From Ciona savignyi (taxonomy: Eukaryota > Chordata > Ascidiacea > Phlebobranchia > Cionidae), in assembly GCA_000149265.1 (NCBI GenBank), contig CH003350.1:621218-685217 (forward strand): 64,000 nucleotides of DNA, written 5' to 3'. The position numbers and the translations under genes are program-made. How positions within the stretch are numbered: position 1 is the first letter of the stretch; each line of letters begins with the position of its first letter. Shown here in pieces: positions 10,901-24,441 of this stretch. The notes beneath the pieces are model-generated. The model did no database searches, was not told the origin of the DNA, and worked only from the letters and a program-made list of their open reading frames with translations.

Positions 10901-13600
10901 TATACCGGTTTACTTGTTCTGCATGAGACAATTGCTCTTTACCGATTACAGGCGGGAAACAATTTAATATTCATGTGATGACGCTGCTATACATTTTACA
11001 CAATTATTTTGGTCAATATATATACAATACATTGCTACATAACTTAACGTCGCCAAGGTTTTGGTTTTAAACAAAATATGTATGGTCTCTTATTAACAAA
11101 CCGAGCTTAAACCGCTTATCTTGAAGTGAAGAAAAGTCTTTTGGGTTCGAATGACTAAAATGGCAAATATGCTTTTATCCTCAATTGTACGGGTCGTAAA
11201 TGATGGTCGTCTTGTAAGCTAAAATATGCTGCAACAATTTCAGCGCGGTTACTTTCTTTGAGATGTTGATGACATGTATAGCAGGTGGTGCGGTTATTTT
11301 GCTGTCTGTTCGGCGTAGAAGACAACTTCGCCCACCCACAATGAAATTATATCGCTTAAAATCTGAACCTCCCCTTGCAGGGAAATGTCAAATCCTTGTT
11401 TCCAAATTTTGATTCAACTGATTTATTGGCGTCAATAATGCACAAGGCGAAAAGAGCACAATTTATCATAAGCCAATATACAGATTAGTTTTAAAAACAC
11501 GGCTTCTTGCTGCACAGGGTGATAATGATAAAATGATATATTTAAGATTATACCCAGCAACCGCCGACTTAAAGATGTTGATTGGTCGACGGTTGCTGGC
11601 TTGAATTGAGGTGATCTTTGGCTGCAGAGCGACCTCGGTTTCTTCTTTATTTTGCCCCTCTGCAGCACTCGGCATCGAGGTGGGTCTTGCGGCCCGCCAA
11701 CGATATATAGATTTAATCAGTCATAAAAGCACATCACTCCGGACTTGATTTAGAGGGCGATGTTTATTTTAAATCTTTCCTTTGTCAGATCGGTGTTGTT
11801 TGCAGACCATAATTGCAGCTTGACTTGAGTTTCCAAGCACTGTAACCGAATTGTTTAAAAAACTGCACAATCAACACCCATGAATTAATTCGACATTGCG
11901 ATGCATGAGTTTATTTTGTTGTATGTGAAACGTTAATATCTAATTTGCCGGCGTTGTTTTATAAAGCTATACTCACTTGTTCTTATCTGATTGAATATAA
12001 TACGTAAATATACTATTTAAATCTAGCATTTAAAAATATTAAAACGAAAAATTAAAAAATTATTAAGATATCCCAACGGATAGAATGTTGAGTCGGTCAA
12101 CTCGTCGAATATTAATGTCAACTTACACGGGGAATCGTCTGAAAGACTAATCGTTCGAATAAAAAAACGGAACCTATAGGTTTAAATTTTGATATAAAAA
12201 TAAAGTGTAATGTGAGTAAAATTTTTAGTTTTTAGTGTACAGTATAAACTCAATGGTACAGGATATCTTTGAAAGTCATCCAATCCAGGTGGCAAAGTAA
12301 TTCCATCGATATCACGTCTCCCAGCAATCATGAAATAACCAGAAACAACCTTTATTACGAAATAGGTAATCTCTCAAAAGTGGCGGCTTTTACGACAGGA
12401 CAAGACAGGCTCCTATTTTTGGAAGACAGGCAACTATTTTGTTAAAGTTAGGCCACTATTTTTTGTATGCAGGCTACTCTCTTTTTAAAAGAAGGGCAAT
12501 ATTTCGTTTTAAATCAACCGTACTTCTTCTTTTAATATTATAACATTTAGATAAATCTCATTGAAAATGAATAATTTGGGTTAGATAACTTCGGTGCTAC
12601 GTTCAAACAAAGTCTTTTCAGACTTCAATGGCAAAATTGTAAAAAAAACAATTAGTATGTTCAATCGGTACAGTGTGGAAACGCAACAATGCGTCATTTA
12701 AAAATTACAATATAACTAGAGAGTGTCAACCACGTGTTGAACCATGACTATTCTTAAAACACATTTTTTATGCTATATATTCATTTGAGCAGGGTCCCTA
12801 ACCACACTGTATTTTATACACCAAGTATGTAGTTTGTTTCTTCAAATAGAAACGCATAGGTCCCTAAGGTAACAATCCGATCTTGTATTCACGTTAACTA
12901 CACAATATATGTTATTGTCAGATATGTGCACGTCAGGTCCATGTTATTCAACATTCCAGAAAGTTTTAACCGAACTGCCATAGTTTTGTTTCTAAGCATA
13001 AAAGCATAGGTCCCATAGTTATCAAACCAAATTTATTTTATATTTCTAGTTAAAAAACAAACATTTCAAATGTTTTAAATCAAAGCCTTTTGTCAAGCGC
13101 TGTAGTAAACTGAAGCTAAATTCTCAAAACAGCCCGATTTAGTTATTTATGGCTTCGGGGAACTCCCCTGGGTTTAAGATGTAATCGGATTTGACAACTC
13201 CTTGTTGGAGATTTCGGGGCGATATGGCATGTTTGTCATAATCATCATTTAAAAACAAATCATATTTTTTAACGGGGTATTATATTTCTTTTTTGTTATG
13301 ATACAATTGGAGTAGCTGTTCTATAGCGCTATGCCCAAAAGAAGCTATTTTTTAGAAAAACAACGTTTTGGTTTTTAGTTTCTTTATTGTTGTTTAATAA
13401 CTGATACAGTGAACCACATACAGTTTAACTGGTTAACTTGACATGCCTAGAATTGGGGTTCCAAGCAGAAGCCTACTATAGGTCCGTATCTCAGAACGCG
13501 TTTCTGATAATGAATTAAAAAATAAAATATGTCGACCTCGTTGCAATTTATGATATATGGTCTATAGATTATGGCTTGCCATCGTCATAATTCAGTCTAA
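7924..13600. other. Repeat-rich intergenic region, no gene seen
   Basis: Continuation of duplication copy 1 and unrelated AT-rich DNA. Open frames here are short, without splice context or recognisable families. Around 12390-12510 there are degenerate repeats of about 30-35 bp built on aggc-act-attttt. At 12060-12300 and 12530-12720 there are blocks related to 25630-26220 and 26250-26450. At 12790-13000 there is a block related to 62180-62360. Confidence 0.6.
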
Positions 13601-13604
13601 TCTA

Positions 13605-13960
13605 CGCGCTGGTAACATTTCACCTCGCCAAAAGTGTCACCATTTGTCTCTTTTCACGCCATCATGCGGCTAAATTGTCAACGCGTTTACAAATTGAGTC
13701 GGCGCCCATAAATTACCAGCGTGCACTTACTTACTGACAAAACATCGACCGTCGTTGGGGAGGGTGTCTCTGCCAGCACCAACATCACTAAATTTACCAG
13801 CGCGCTGCTAACCTTTCAACTGGCCAAGAGTGTCATAATTTATCACTTTACGCCACCGGGCGGTAAAACTGTCAACGCGCTCACAAATTGATTTCGCATT
13901 CATAAATTAGCAACGCATCACTGGTAACCTTTCAACTGGCCATCCGTGTCATAATTCTCT
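13605..13960 (+). repeat. Tandem repeat, period about 194 bp
   Basis: The unit contains a CACCATTTGTC/CATAATTTATC-type stretch, an acgcg-ttacaaattga motif at 13681 and 13875, and a taacctttcaactggcca motif at 13809 and 13923. About two diverged units are present, the last incomplete. It has the look of a minisatellite or of a tandem array inside a non-autonomous element. Confidence 0.6.
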
Positions 13961-15627
13961 AGCTACCTCTATTGCCTAAACGACTGGGCGGGCAAAGTGG
14001 TTGGTAGAGGGGAAAGTTCCAATGTAATCTTATAGTTTATATTGCAGTGTGTTGTATATGATTGAGCTGTGAAATATTGGTGGTTACTGGTTAGATTAAC
14101 TGAATGAGAATGCATTTCCTAAATATTTTGGACGCATTTATGATGATACCGATGTAGTAGCTAAAAAATCTGCCTTTTAGACTAATTGTTACGCCGCCCT
14201 TCGACAGGCCTGACTGGTCACACGGAGTTACAACCAGTGACTTCTGAGAATCGATTTCGTCCCTAGAGCAACGCGCTTGCTTCACCCCAAGATTTTCACA
14301 TATCTTTAATTTGGTGGTTTAAAATGTCGATGTGGTGTAGCGTAGCGGTTGCTATAAACAAATAGTTTTTGTCAATAAACACACGGAACAAATTAGCCAG
14401 TACAAAAAAACACAGTGCTTACCAACTATGTTGGACCCAGACAGATATATATAGCAACTAATTCGGAAGTTTTTAGGCCGTAACAACATAGCAACATTAA
14501 GCATTCTTAGACCGAAAATAACTAATTTTTCTAAACGTGACAAAAATTCCCACAAAACATAGAAATATTAAACGAAAATTCGACCGGGGCCAATTTTACA
14601 ACATAATGCTACAACCCAGGTGAAGTTACACTAATAAATGGACAATTCTGAGTTTATTATCTCGCGTCCGGCTCAGAATAAACTTATGCAGCATATAAGG
14701 ACAAAAATATTCGTTTTAAACAGGTAGGCCTATAGCCTATTTTATTTCTAAAACTATAAAAATTAATATCTCAGCGTATACAAAGGATTTGTTTCAAACA
14801 AACGACAATCATTCATTTTTGAAGATCTTTTTAAAAATAACTTAATCTAGTGCCTCTAGAGCATTAAAGCTAGTAAAGAATTGAATTATAGCTACCGGTA
14901 ACGGAAGAATCCTTTGATAAAATTGAATTTTTGTGTCATAAACAGAAATAGTTTAGTTGTTTATTGGTACATGCATTATGCTATATAACTGTTTTGGCTG
15001 AGCTATCATCAAAATTTTCATTTTTACTGCTGTTTTTTGCAGTTTGCACTCAGTCCAAACTGCTATAATTCGAAAATTCACGATTTCGTCAGACATGAAG
15101 ATTACTGATGGAATGAGGAATCTACCTCTAACTCCACATGAAAAATAAGTAACGGATTATGGATGGCCTGACTATACTTTAGACGTAACAATGGGGACCT
15201 TAAGAACATAAAACTATAGCGCTATAAAGCCCTGTTCAAACCCTAGTCAAACACATTTTGCAGCCGTATTTTGGAGTATAATAATTAAAATTTAAATGTA
15301 TTGCCTACTGACCAATCCCCTGCGACTTCGTTTACATTACTCTTTAACAGTGGCAGTACGATTTTGCTATAACCTTGCTAATATACATATTAAATCCCGA
15401 CAAAAATGAAACTTAAATCAAAATAGCAGATATCTTATCATACGCGTAACTCAAGAGCCTCACTGCATTGGACACATGCGCAGTTTGTTAATCATCGGTG
15501 TGATAACTAAACTTAACCGCGGGATAAAAAACTTAAATCATTACTATTAATCAATAACACTTTTTAGATACTTTGGTGTGTTCAATTTGGTTTTGGAAAT
15601 AATTGGCTTATCAGGTCGCATTATTAA

Positions 15628-18600
15628 AATTTTAACCTAATAGGATAATATGTTATTGTAGAATAGCTGGCGGCGAGGCATGCCTGGCAGAAAAAAGGGG
15701 CGTAGGCAGAAAAAAAGTAATAAACACCATCTATCACCCTTGATATCAAAGTAAAACCATAATGACTGAAAATAAAGCAATTTGGGAAGAGAGAGTGTTT
15801 ATTCGTTCGCGACTTTTAACGAAAGCTTCCTATCTGTGGCCATATCACAAACAATGAGACATATAATAATCACGTAATGGTTTGTCACGTTGTCGTTCTA
15901 GGAGGACCAGGGTACTTTTTATACATGAGCAATAAATTTATAATTATATTAAAGAAAAATATATATTTCAAAAAAAACAATTTCAGAACTCATAATGAGA
16001 ACGGAGCGATAAAAGTGAGTGAGGCTTATTAACGTTTTAACGATTTGCCACTAGCTCTACATTTTAACATTAAATAAAGGAAATGTATGCAATTAATTCA
16101 TTTATATACCACAGTGTATCTCTTTTATAGTTCTGGTTTACAGTTCAGATTAAGATACGAAATTGAAGCCATGCTTTCCATAAAAATAACGAGCAACATT
16201 AAATCATGGCGCCAATGGTTAACATAATATTATCATAGACAGAAGGATTGTCTCCTTAAAATGTCGTACTTTAATCATTTAAAGACAATTAAGTTTGGTA
16301 TTTTAGTGATTTTAATCTTAACATAATTGTGGCTATTATCAATATAAACCTATATAGCAGCCTCTTTGCGAAGAAAATTTTCAGAAGGAAGTGAGTATAA
16401 TGACAACGAGAAAAAAGTTTAAAGATATGTATTTTGTTTGTTCGGTGGAGGGTTATATAACGGAGGTCGGTTAGTTCCGTCTAGCACAATATTTGTGAGC
16501 GAACTTTTGAATCACAATGCGATCTACTTGCAGAAACGCAATTTTTCCTGTTGTCTCTTTTTTTAGCTTTTGATCAACTTTATGCGGAAGCAGGTAAATA
16601 GCACTGATAAGTCTTTCCTTTGCATTGGTAAATGATTTTAAATATTATCATGCAGCGTTCAGCAGAAGAAGGACCTTCCTTGTAAAATGTTTCTTCTCTT
16701 ACTGCAGTCCTCGGTGGGTTTCCCAACGACTTCCTTGCAAATTATCCCGCCGTAAGTTACCCGTACATTGTTTACCAGCATAATTGATAACTATAGAGTA
16801 TATATTTGTGTACCTTCGCGTCATTTAGCCAGGGTTCACCCATAAGCCTTGGCAGGCGTTTCTTTTATTGAAGTAGTAAGCGTACCCTCGCAAGCAAGCT
16901 GAAGCCACCAATTCGGAATAGTGTGCACGGTATATTTGGCTTAAACCTTCGAGTCTGTATCACATGGTGTAGAAAAATAAAAAATGGATGTGACAGTTTG
17001 AGGCTTGTTTTTATCCGTGTGCATGAAGACGTTTGAGTAAATTGTGGCCGGTTTTTCAACTGTGGACGAAATAAAAACCTAATTCAGCTTCATGTTATTT
17101 TGCAGACAGAAGGTTGTGCATGAAATGTCAAGTCCTCATTTGTCCCCAAATGTTGTCTTATAGCTGTTCTTCGCTCTTTGGAGGTTCAACATGCTGAAGT
17201 GTACTATTTCATCGTTTCGTGAAGCGGTTCATTTTATGTACCCGACCGAAACACTAATACCTTATTGCTTAAAATAACCTCATTTTCATCGCAATTATGT
17301 GTTTACCTTATGCACACATTTTGCGATATATTACCACCATCCATTAACGCAAAAATAAAACATATTTGCAAATAGACGGCCTATTTATTTGGTTATCAAT
17401 AAAATAGGATAATTCGTTGTAGATTTGTAAAAACACAAAACCTTAATGATCCTGAAACACCAGCGTCGGAGTCAGATTCTTTGGTCGCGTTTTTGAGCGT
17501 GATAAAAAATAAATGAAGGTGTTTTATACGTTTTCCCAGGAATTGTTCCTTAAAAAGGTGAAAATTTATTGTTGCTTACTTACGAGCACAAACCAAATGC
17601 TTAAAAACTATGGATCGGACTGTCATAATACAGCGCTCCTATACAGTAGAATACTTAAATAAATATACGAGGGGCTACAACGATATAGTGCTAATCGCGA
17701 TACTTCTTAGCTATACGATACTAAACATCGTACCACGGACGCATTATTTTATCAAGAAAATTTAGCAACACTTGCCTAAAATTGTTTTTAAGTATATCGT
17801 TTAAAATAAAGTCTATGCGATCGCAAACGCATTGTTATTCCGAACACACATAGCAACACTTGTTATTGTGATGTAATCGTCGAAACGAAGTTCTGCGTCT
17901 TTTAATATACCGGTTATATTACTTAAGGTGTATAACGTAAATTTACACTGATTAGTTGCGTTATATAAAGAAAATTAAACAATCAACTCGTGAATGGTTG
18001 TTTATATTATGTTGACAAATCGAACAATCAACGTGTGAATGGTGCTTTGTGTAATTGAAGTTACTAGAAAAACGAACACAATAGTTATAAAACTACGTCT
18101 ATCGACAACTGTTAAATTTATTCGTTGCTTACGTAAATACTAAATACATGGCCGATTCCTTATTCCTTACAGAAGGTATAACGTTGTAAGGTTTTTGCCA
18201 CAATTAGAAATATGGTTGATTTCACTTGCAAGCCTAAAGTCACACATACAGTAGTTTTATTGTCATTAAGAAACGCATAGGAATCTGTGAAATACGTTTT
18301 GTTATGTTTTGCGAAATATTCATTTTTACTCACGACAATCGCGATTATCGCGATACGTGACGCGCATTTATCGATACTTTTTTGGATGTGTTTTTGCAAC
18401 CCTACATAAAAGTGGTATATGGTCCTATTGTCCCACCATCACTGCTTAGACAATTCCATTTGGTGAACAGAACTAACAGCAATTACATCACTTACTTTGG
18501 ATAGAAAATGTTGGTTTGCAAAACGTTGGGTCAATTACTTTTTAAAATCTGCCCGATAACTTACCATAACGTCGGCTCTGTTGCCTTTTTGGCTCTAGAA

Positions 18601-19880
18601 CCGATTTAAATTACAGTTGGCGCCGGCCGCCCAAAAATATATGTCGCCTTACACATCTACCAAATAAATATTTATGCCAACTTCCAGACATTGGTTGCTC
18701 TTGTTGCCGTCTTAAACCCAATTTTGTCCCAAAGTTATTTTTGTTCTTTTGCCAACAATTGATTGACCCCGACGTTAACCCAATAACGTTCTCTTTTTAT
18801 TGTTCCATACACAAATGCCGACCTCATTTGTTTAAACGAGACTTTTCCGTGCCATCTATCACTTACTCCCCACCCCCAACCACTTGATGTTTTTAAAAAT
18901 CACCATTATTTATTTCCAAAATACAATTAAACAACAGTGAATTCTATGGGAAAATGCAAACGACCATTAGATCACCTTTTCAGAAAAGAAAGGTTGTATC
19001 AAGATGTATCAAAACGTCAAATAGGTACGTTCCAATATACATTTTCGTAATTGAACTTTCAAGAAGATGTTAATCCGACAAATTTTGACCGCAATTGCAG
19101 TTTATCGCACCGTAAGTGCAGTTTTTCGTGGTAAAAAGTTAAATTTGAATAAAACCAGTAAAATAATCGTAATGGCCGTTCGGTCACGCAAAAATATATG
19201 GTCTCTTATCCACAAAGTGATATCTGTAATGTTAAAGGTTTCTGTGTATTTAAATCGTTTTGTCCTACGTCGTGAACTCTGATCCCGGCAATTTCATCGC
19301 GGTAACCGGCTACTGTTCTTGATAACCAGTTTAATATAAAATGGAGGAAAGGAGTTCTGTTATATCGGATTCCAACAGTTTATTAATCACGTGTTATAAT
19401 TACTACCCGTATTAATAGGCATGTAATCAAATTTGTTGTGAAATACGTAGTTTTCTGTTGTGGGTATATTATTTTGAGTTTCCACGGCATAGTATATGAT
19501 AACTGCTGGTGTGGTGTTTGTTCGATATACAGAATGCATTCGTATTTTCGGTTTAAGGAAGTTTTTGTGATGAACCACTTTGGAACGTTTCCAACCAAAG
19601 TTATCATTAAAATTGTAATTAGTTCTGTACAATAGTTTAAATAGTACCAACTACGGCTGTATTTAAGAAAAAACTATATATATAATACATAAATATCGCA
19701 ACTAAATCCGGTAAAACTGTATATTTTAAAAATCCGACAGCGGTAAAATTTGAAAAGAACACGTTATGCAAGTCGACATATTTGTTATATCTTGGCATCT
19801 TCGCAGGTGGGAGGCTGCGGTTCATAGTTAGTCCATCTGACTAACCTGGTGAGCGGTCAATAAGCAAGTTATCTTTTAAA
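15628..19880. repeat. Segmental duplication, copy 2
   Basis: Second copy of the 6690-10740 segment, same orientation. It has a roughly 170-bp insertion around 15790-15970 and lacks part of the copy 1 sequence near 7080-7250. It carries the broken copy of the peptide gene. A smaller third copy of its end (about 18735-19340) lies at 21790-22330. Confidence 0.85.
16517..16876 (+). pseudogene. Frameshifted duplicate of the secreted-peptide gene
   Basis: Colinear copy of the 7569-7923 gene. Exon 1 starts at 16517, but one extra T in a T-run shifts the frame so that translation stops at 16571-16573, inside the signal peptide. Exon 2 (16708-16751) and exon 3 (16829-16876) keep their splice sites and lengths. 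Exon 2 changes L to P and S to N in VLGGFPNDFLANYPA; exon 3 encodes the same residues as copy 1. The TATA box at 16454-16460 is intact and the exon 1 donor is gtaaat instead of gtaagt. It is either a recent pseudogene or an intact paralogue hit by a homopolymer sequencing error. Confidence 0.45.
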
Positions 19881-22800
19881 CAGCCGCGACAGTTAAAGAT
19901 CCGCCTCGTAGATAAAACGACCACCACGAAGTTCGATTTCCAAGAACTAGAAGCACGGGAGATTGACCTAGTTTGAACAGCGTATTTTGAAGTGAAGGAA
20001 AGTATTTTGGGTTCGATTGACTAAAATAGCAAAAATGTTTTTCTCCTCAATTGTACAGTTCGTGGATGACAGTCGCCTTATAAACTAAAATATGTTGCCA
20101 CGATTTCAGCGCGTTAAGTTTCTTTCATTTGTTGATGACATGTTTAGCAACTTCGCCTACGCACAATAAAATTATATCGCTTCACTAAATCTAACCCATA
20201 AACGGAAAGGCGTGCGTTTGCAACAAGAAAATGTTGACCAAAAGAACTTTATCCTTGCAGAAAAACGTCAAATACCTTGTTCCTAAATGTACAAGCACAT
20301 TACTTTGGACTTGGTTTGAATAGCGTTGTTTATTTTTAATCTTTGTTTTGTCGGACTGGTGTTGTTTGCAGACCACAATGGCAGCTTGAGTTGAGTTTCC
20401 GAGAACTGTAACCTAAGTGTTTATTAATCCATTAAATCTTCTCTTGCGTAATTTAAGGCATCTTAATATCGATGCAGCTTCGCCATTTTTTTGATAATCG
20501 CGGTTTATTTTGCTGGGGCTGGCGATTTTCGCTGCTCATGGATGAGCCAAAAGTACAACTTAAAGAAACGTTTAACTAATTATTATCCCTATATCTAACT
20601 GGCCTCACAAAATTGCAGCTACGATCCGCAACCTTAACCGACAACCCTCCAAATATTTACTTGAAAAAAAAAATTATCCGTACGGCGGGAATTTTCCCAA
20701 CATCAGCTAGGAAATGTACAAACAACGTTTTTATTTACCGAAGCTATGCTCCACCATTACAAACTTTACAAATAAAACAGAACACCATCATTGTTATTAA
20801 GCAAAATATTCGTTTAAATACCATGACGAAGGGTACCACTCGTCACATTCGGCGCGCACAAAGTTCTGTTAATTGGTCATATACGCCATCTTAAGCTGTA
20901 CTTCGGGATATATTGTTCGATGACTGACTATGTGGTTACTCTGGCTACTAGTTTTAACTACATCAATGGATCGCAGAGTAACTTATTGATTTATTTGACA
21001 TTGCGATGCATCAGATCATATTGTTGTATGTGAAACGTTAATATCTAATTTGCCGGCGTTGTTTTATTAAGCTATACTGGTAAATAAATCAACCTAATGA
21101 CATTCAAACGGGTGGCGCCTAAACGCCATTCCGCCGTAGCTTTTATTACAATTTTATTAAAAGGCCTGGTAAAAATGAAAATAAATTTGGTTATAAGAGG
21201 TATTGCGCGCGCCTGTAAGAGATTGGCAACAAAGATGCTGTGGCCAAAGTACCACATAATTTGCCATTTAAAGTGTTTTTTGTTTTAGTTATGCAAAATA
21301 TTATTTTGCCATACATAAACATTTTTAATAGGCAAAAGTGAACGAGAACCAACACAAATTCAGCAATAAATTTCATTTTGGAATGGTAGTCCATTCACGG
21401 TGATGAGATTTCAGTGTTTAATTTTTTTGTCCTCTTTTTCTAAAACGTCAATAGTAAATGAGTGAAATCATGGCATTATTCAGTTTTACAAAATCGTTAA
21501 GTACATTTTAACTCATTTAACGTTTCAACATTGGATTTTACAACTATTGGCGAGTCGGCGTGAGTGGCCTCCGCCATTTTTTTTATTTTTCGATACGTAG
21601 TTGTTCCTTCTGCGCCGAACGCTTTAGCCGGCCGCTGAAGTATATAGATGTGCCTCCGAGCGTGCATTTCAGAGCATCCCATCTTACATAAGCATTCACG
21701 TGGGTGGATTATTGATGCCATAATCAGTGATTGCCTGTGTAATGGTTGTAATGAAAGCATTGTTTTCCAACAAGGAGGTGTTTATTTTCCAAATTCCTAT
21801 GCCGCGATCATTGGCCAATGACGTCCTCTTTTTATTGTTGCATACACAACTGCCGATCTCATTTGTTCAAACGGGATTTTCCGACCCATCTATCACCTAC
21901 TCCCCACCCCCCAACCACTTGATGATGATAAAAAATGCGGACGACCTTCAGATCACCTTTTCAGAAAAAAGGGGTATATCAAGATATACCAAAACATCAA
22001 ATAGGTACGTTCCAATATACATTTTCGTAATTGAACCTTCAAGAAGATGTTAATCCGACACATTTTTACCGCAAGTGCAGTTCATCGCACCGTAAGTGCA
22101 GTTTTTAGTGGTAGAAAGATAAATTTAAATAAAGCCAGTAAAATAAAAAAAATCGTAATGGGCCGTTCGGTCACGCAAAAATGTATGGTCTCTTATTCAC
22201 AAAGTGATATCTGTGATGTTAAAGGTTTCTGTGTATTCAAATCGTTTTGCCCTAAGTCGTGAACTTTGACCCCAGCAATTTAACCGTGGTGACCGGCTAC
22301 TACTGTTCTTGATAGTCAGTTTAATATATAATAGAGTAAAGGAGTTATGGCATAGTATATGCTAACTGCTAGTGTGGTGTTTGTTCGATATACAGAATGC
22401 AAATCTAAAGTCCATTCTTTGCATTAAAACCTCTACCACATTTATCGCACTCTACGTCAAGCCTTGGTCAAATCACATGCTTAAACTTCTTGTTGACCAC
22501 TAAGAAGGTAGTATATGTTCCGTGCCATCTATTCTACCATATATTCCGTTGTTGAAGTAATACTACTGTTGTAAAATAATGCTTTAAACCTCAAAATTTG
22601 TTTACTATGGTGAAGTGATAAAATACTACCGATTACCTAGTATTTCGTTCCAGTTACACAGTTATTGTATATGGAGAAGAGCGACCGCAGCCTTCGTATT
22701 TGCGATTAATAAAAATTTATAATGAACCACTCTGGAACGTCAATTTCCACCCAAAGAACATGTGCAACTCCATATTTCTGTTACATCTTGGCAACTTCAA

Positions 22801-23230
22801 AGGTGGGAGGATACGGTTCATAGTTTGTCCACCTGAGTGCCCTGACGAGAAGTGCAATGAGCAAGCATTATCTTTTAAACAGCCGCGAAAGTTAAAGATA
22901 TTGTGGCCAAAGTTCCACGTATAATTCAGAAATACATACAATTTTGTGGATAACATGATTTGCTATTTAAAGTGTTTTATTATATTTATGCAAAATATTA
23001 TTTTGCCATACATAAACATTTTTCTTAATAGGCAAAGGTGAACGGGCAACAACACAAATTCAGCAATAAATTTTAATTTAGAATGGTAATTCGCATTCAC
23101 AGAGATGAGATTTCAGTTTGTTTAATTTTTTGGCTATCAGTTTTCTTTTTCTAAGGGCTTTCACTTTACTAATGAATGAGTGAATCACGGGCACTATGTG
23201 TTGGTTGTTTTTCCTCTGTAGATACAGAAT
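19881..23230. repeat. Mosaic of shuffled copies of the duplicated segment
   Basis: No gene recognised. Blocks match elsewhere in the window: 20685-21085 with 25235-25620; 20990-21080 also with 11880-11970; 21790-22330 with 18735-19340 and 9740-10250; 22400-22640 with 24670-24890; 22686-22960 with 10363-10720 and 24890-24995. The pattern fits repeated insertion and rearrangement of one or a few low-copy mobile elements. Short frames in this interval look accidental. Confidence 0.7.
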
Positions 23231-23239
23231 CTTGAACAT

Positions 23240-24441
23240 AATAAAATACATTTGATAAAACAATTGTTAAGAATACCAAAGATATAATTTTGTGTGTGGG
23301 CTGTATGATCTACGAAATGCCGCGCACAACCAGTTTTCGACGTTATTCCAATAAGCCTTGATTTTGGGGCAACATAAAATAGGTGGGTGTAGGTTTCTGG
23401 TTTGCCCTTGCAAAATCCGCACCGATTATTGTCGTTTTATCCCAAACGATGTAATTTATCATTGTTACTATAGCTCTGTTATTTAGTTTAATTTGAAAAG
23501 AGCGGTACCGAGTTTCTAAAATGCAAAAATAATTGTCACAGTAAAATTGTCCCCACTTTTCGACGGTAATACCGAGCAAGCGCACTTAGTTTTCCTGCGG
23601 TTTATGAATGTTGTTTCGCTAGCTGCGATAACATCGTTATTTATTGATTTCGTTCTTTTGAAACCTTTATATATGTGAGTTTTAATATAAATATTTCAAT
23701 ACTAACTTTTAGACCAAGTCAAAACATTTGTTGGAATAATCGATTTTTATTGAGCTTTGTACTTGGGCTATGTGGATAGCCTTGATCCCAAGCTCACGGC
23801 ACGACACGGATTAATTTGTTAAATTCAGTAAATTGTTTAAGGTCTCGGTTTTCGAATTAGCTTCCCGTAACTTATTGAAACTCATATAGTTACCCTTTTA
23901 GTGTTAATAATTTGTGAGTATTTGGTTAGTCCAGCCTCAGCTAAGTCAAAAATGGGGAGAGTTCTATTGCGGAATTTAATATTAGGTTTCAACCAGAGGT
24001 AGCGAGGGTCGTTAAAGCGATCAAGGCGAGATCCGCTTTAGTATACACGTCGCAAGGTGAATAGGTCGACGTCGGACGTTTACCGTAACCTCGACTGCAG
24101 CGTTGCTGCTAAAACGGCTTTACTAAAGTACACCTTGTTAACGTCTTTCCAATCTGCCTGGTAGTCTAGGCGTAGTACGTGTTTCATCCATTTTGTTTGC
24201 AATGTCAAAATGTAGGCGTCAATATCAAGCATTTTTGCCTCTCCCTCACCAATGTAATGGGTCTGTATATCGTAGTTCTCTTGATGCGTTCCCATTTCGA
24301 CCCCCATATAAAGTGAAAAATACGTTGTTTAAGTTGTTTAAAGAAGTCCCTAGGTGGTGGCGTAGTTATTACACTTTGTCTGTACGCCAGTGTTGATATA
24401 ACTAAGGATCTAATCACGGTTAGTTTGGCAAGTAGCATCAA
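23240..24441 (-). mobile_element. Decayed LINE (non-LTR retrotransposon) ORF2 3' part
   Basis: On the minus strand, two overlapping frames (24441-24205 and 24307-24080) together read like the region after the reverse transcriptase of L1-type ORF2 proteins: FHFIWGSKWERIKRTTIY, then a KMLDIDAYILTLQTKWMKH stretch corresponding to the usual GGL-P-L-Y-A-WI segment. A frameshift near 24230 and several stops break it. Further along, near 23300-23410, the frame resumes with PPILCCPKIKAYWNN, like the C-terminal H-x-C-P-W motif of LINE ORF2. No 5' end, APE domain or target-site duplication could be seen. Confidence 0.7.

Noticed and set aside
14187..14360. Possible tRNA-like or second SINE sequence
   Set aside because: A weak A-box-like stretch and a cgaaatcgattc segment are visible, but no cloverleaf could be folded and no second copy was found.
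20613..20894. 93-codon plus-strand frame
   Set aside because: Its counterpart at 25235-25440 is interrupted, so the frame is not conserved; the DNA is part of a repeat block.
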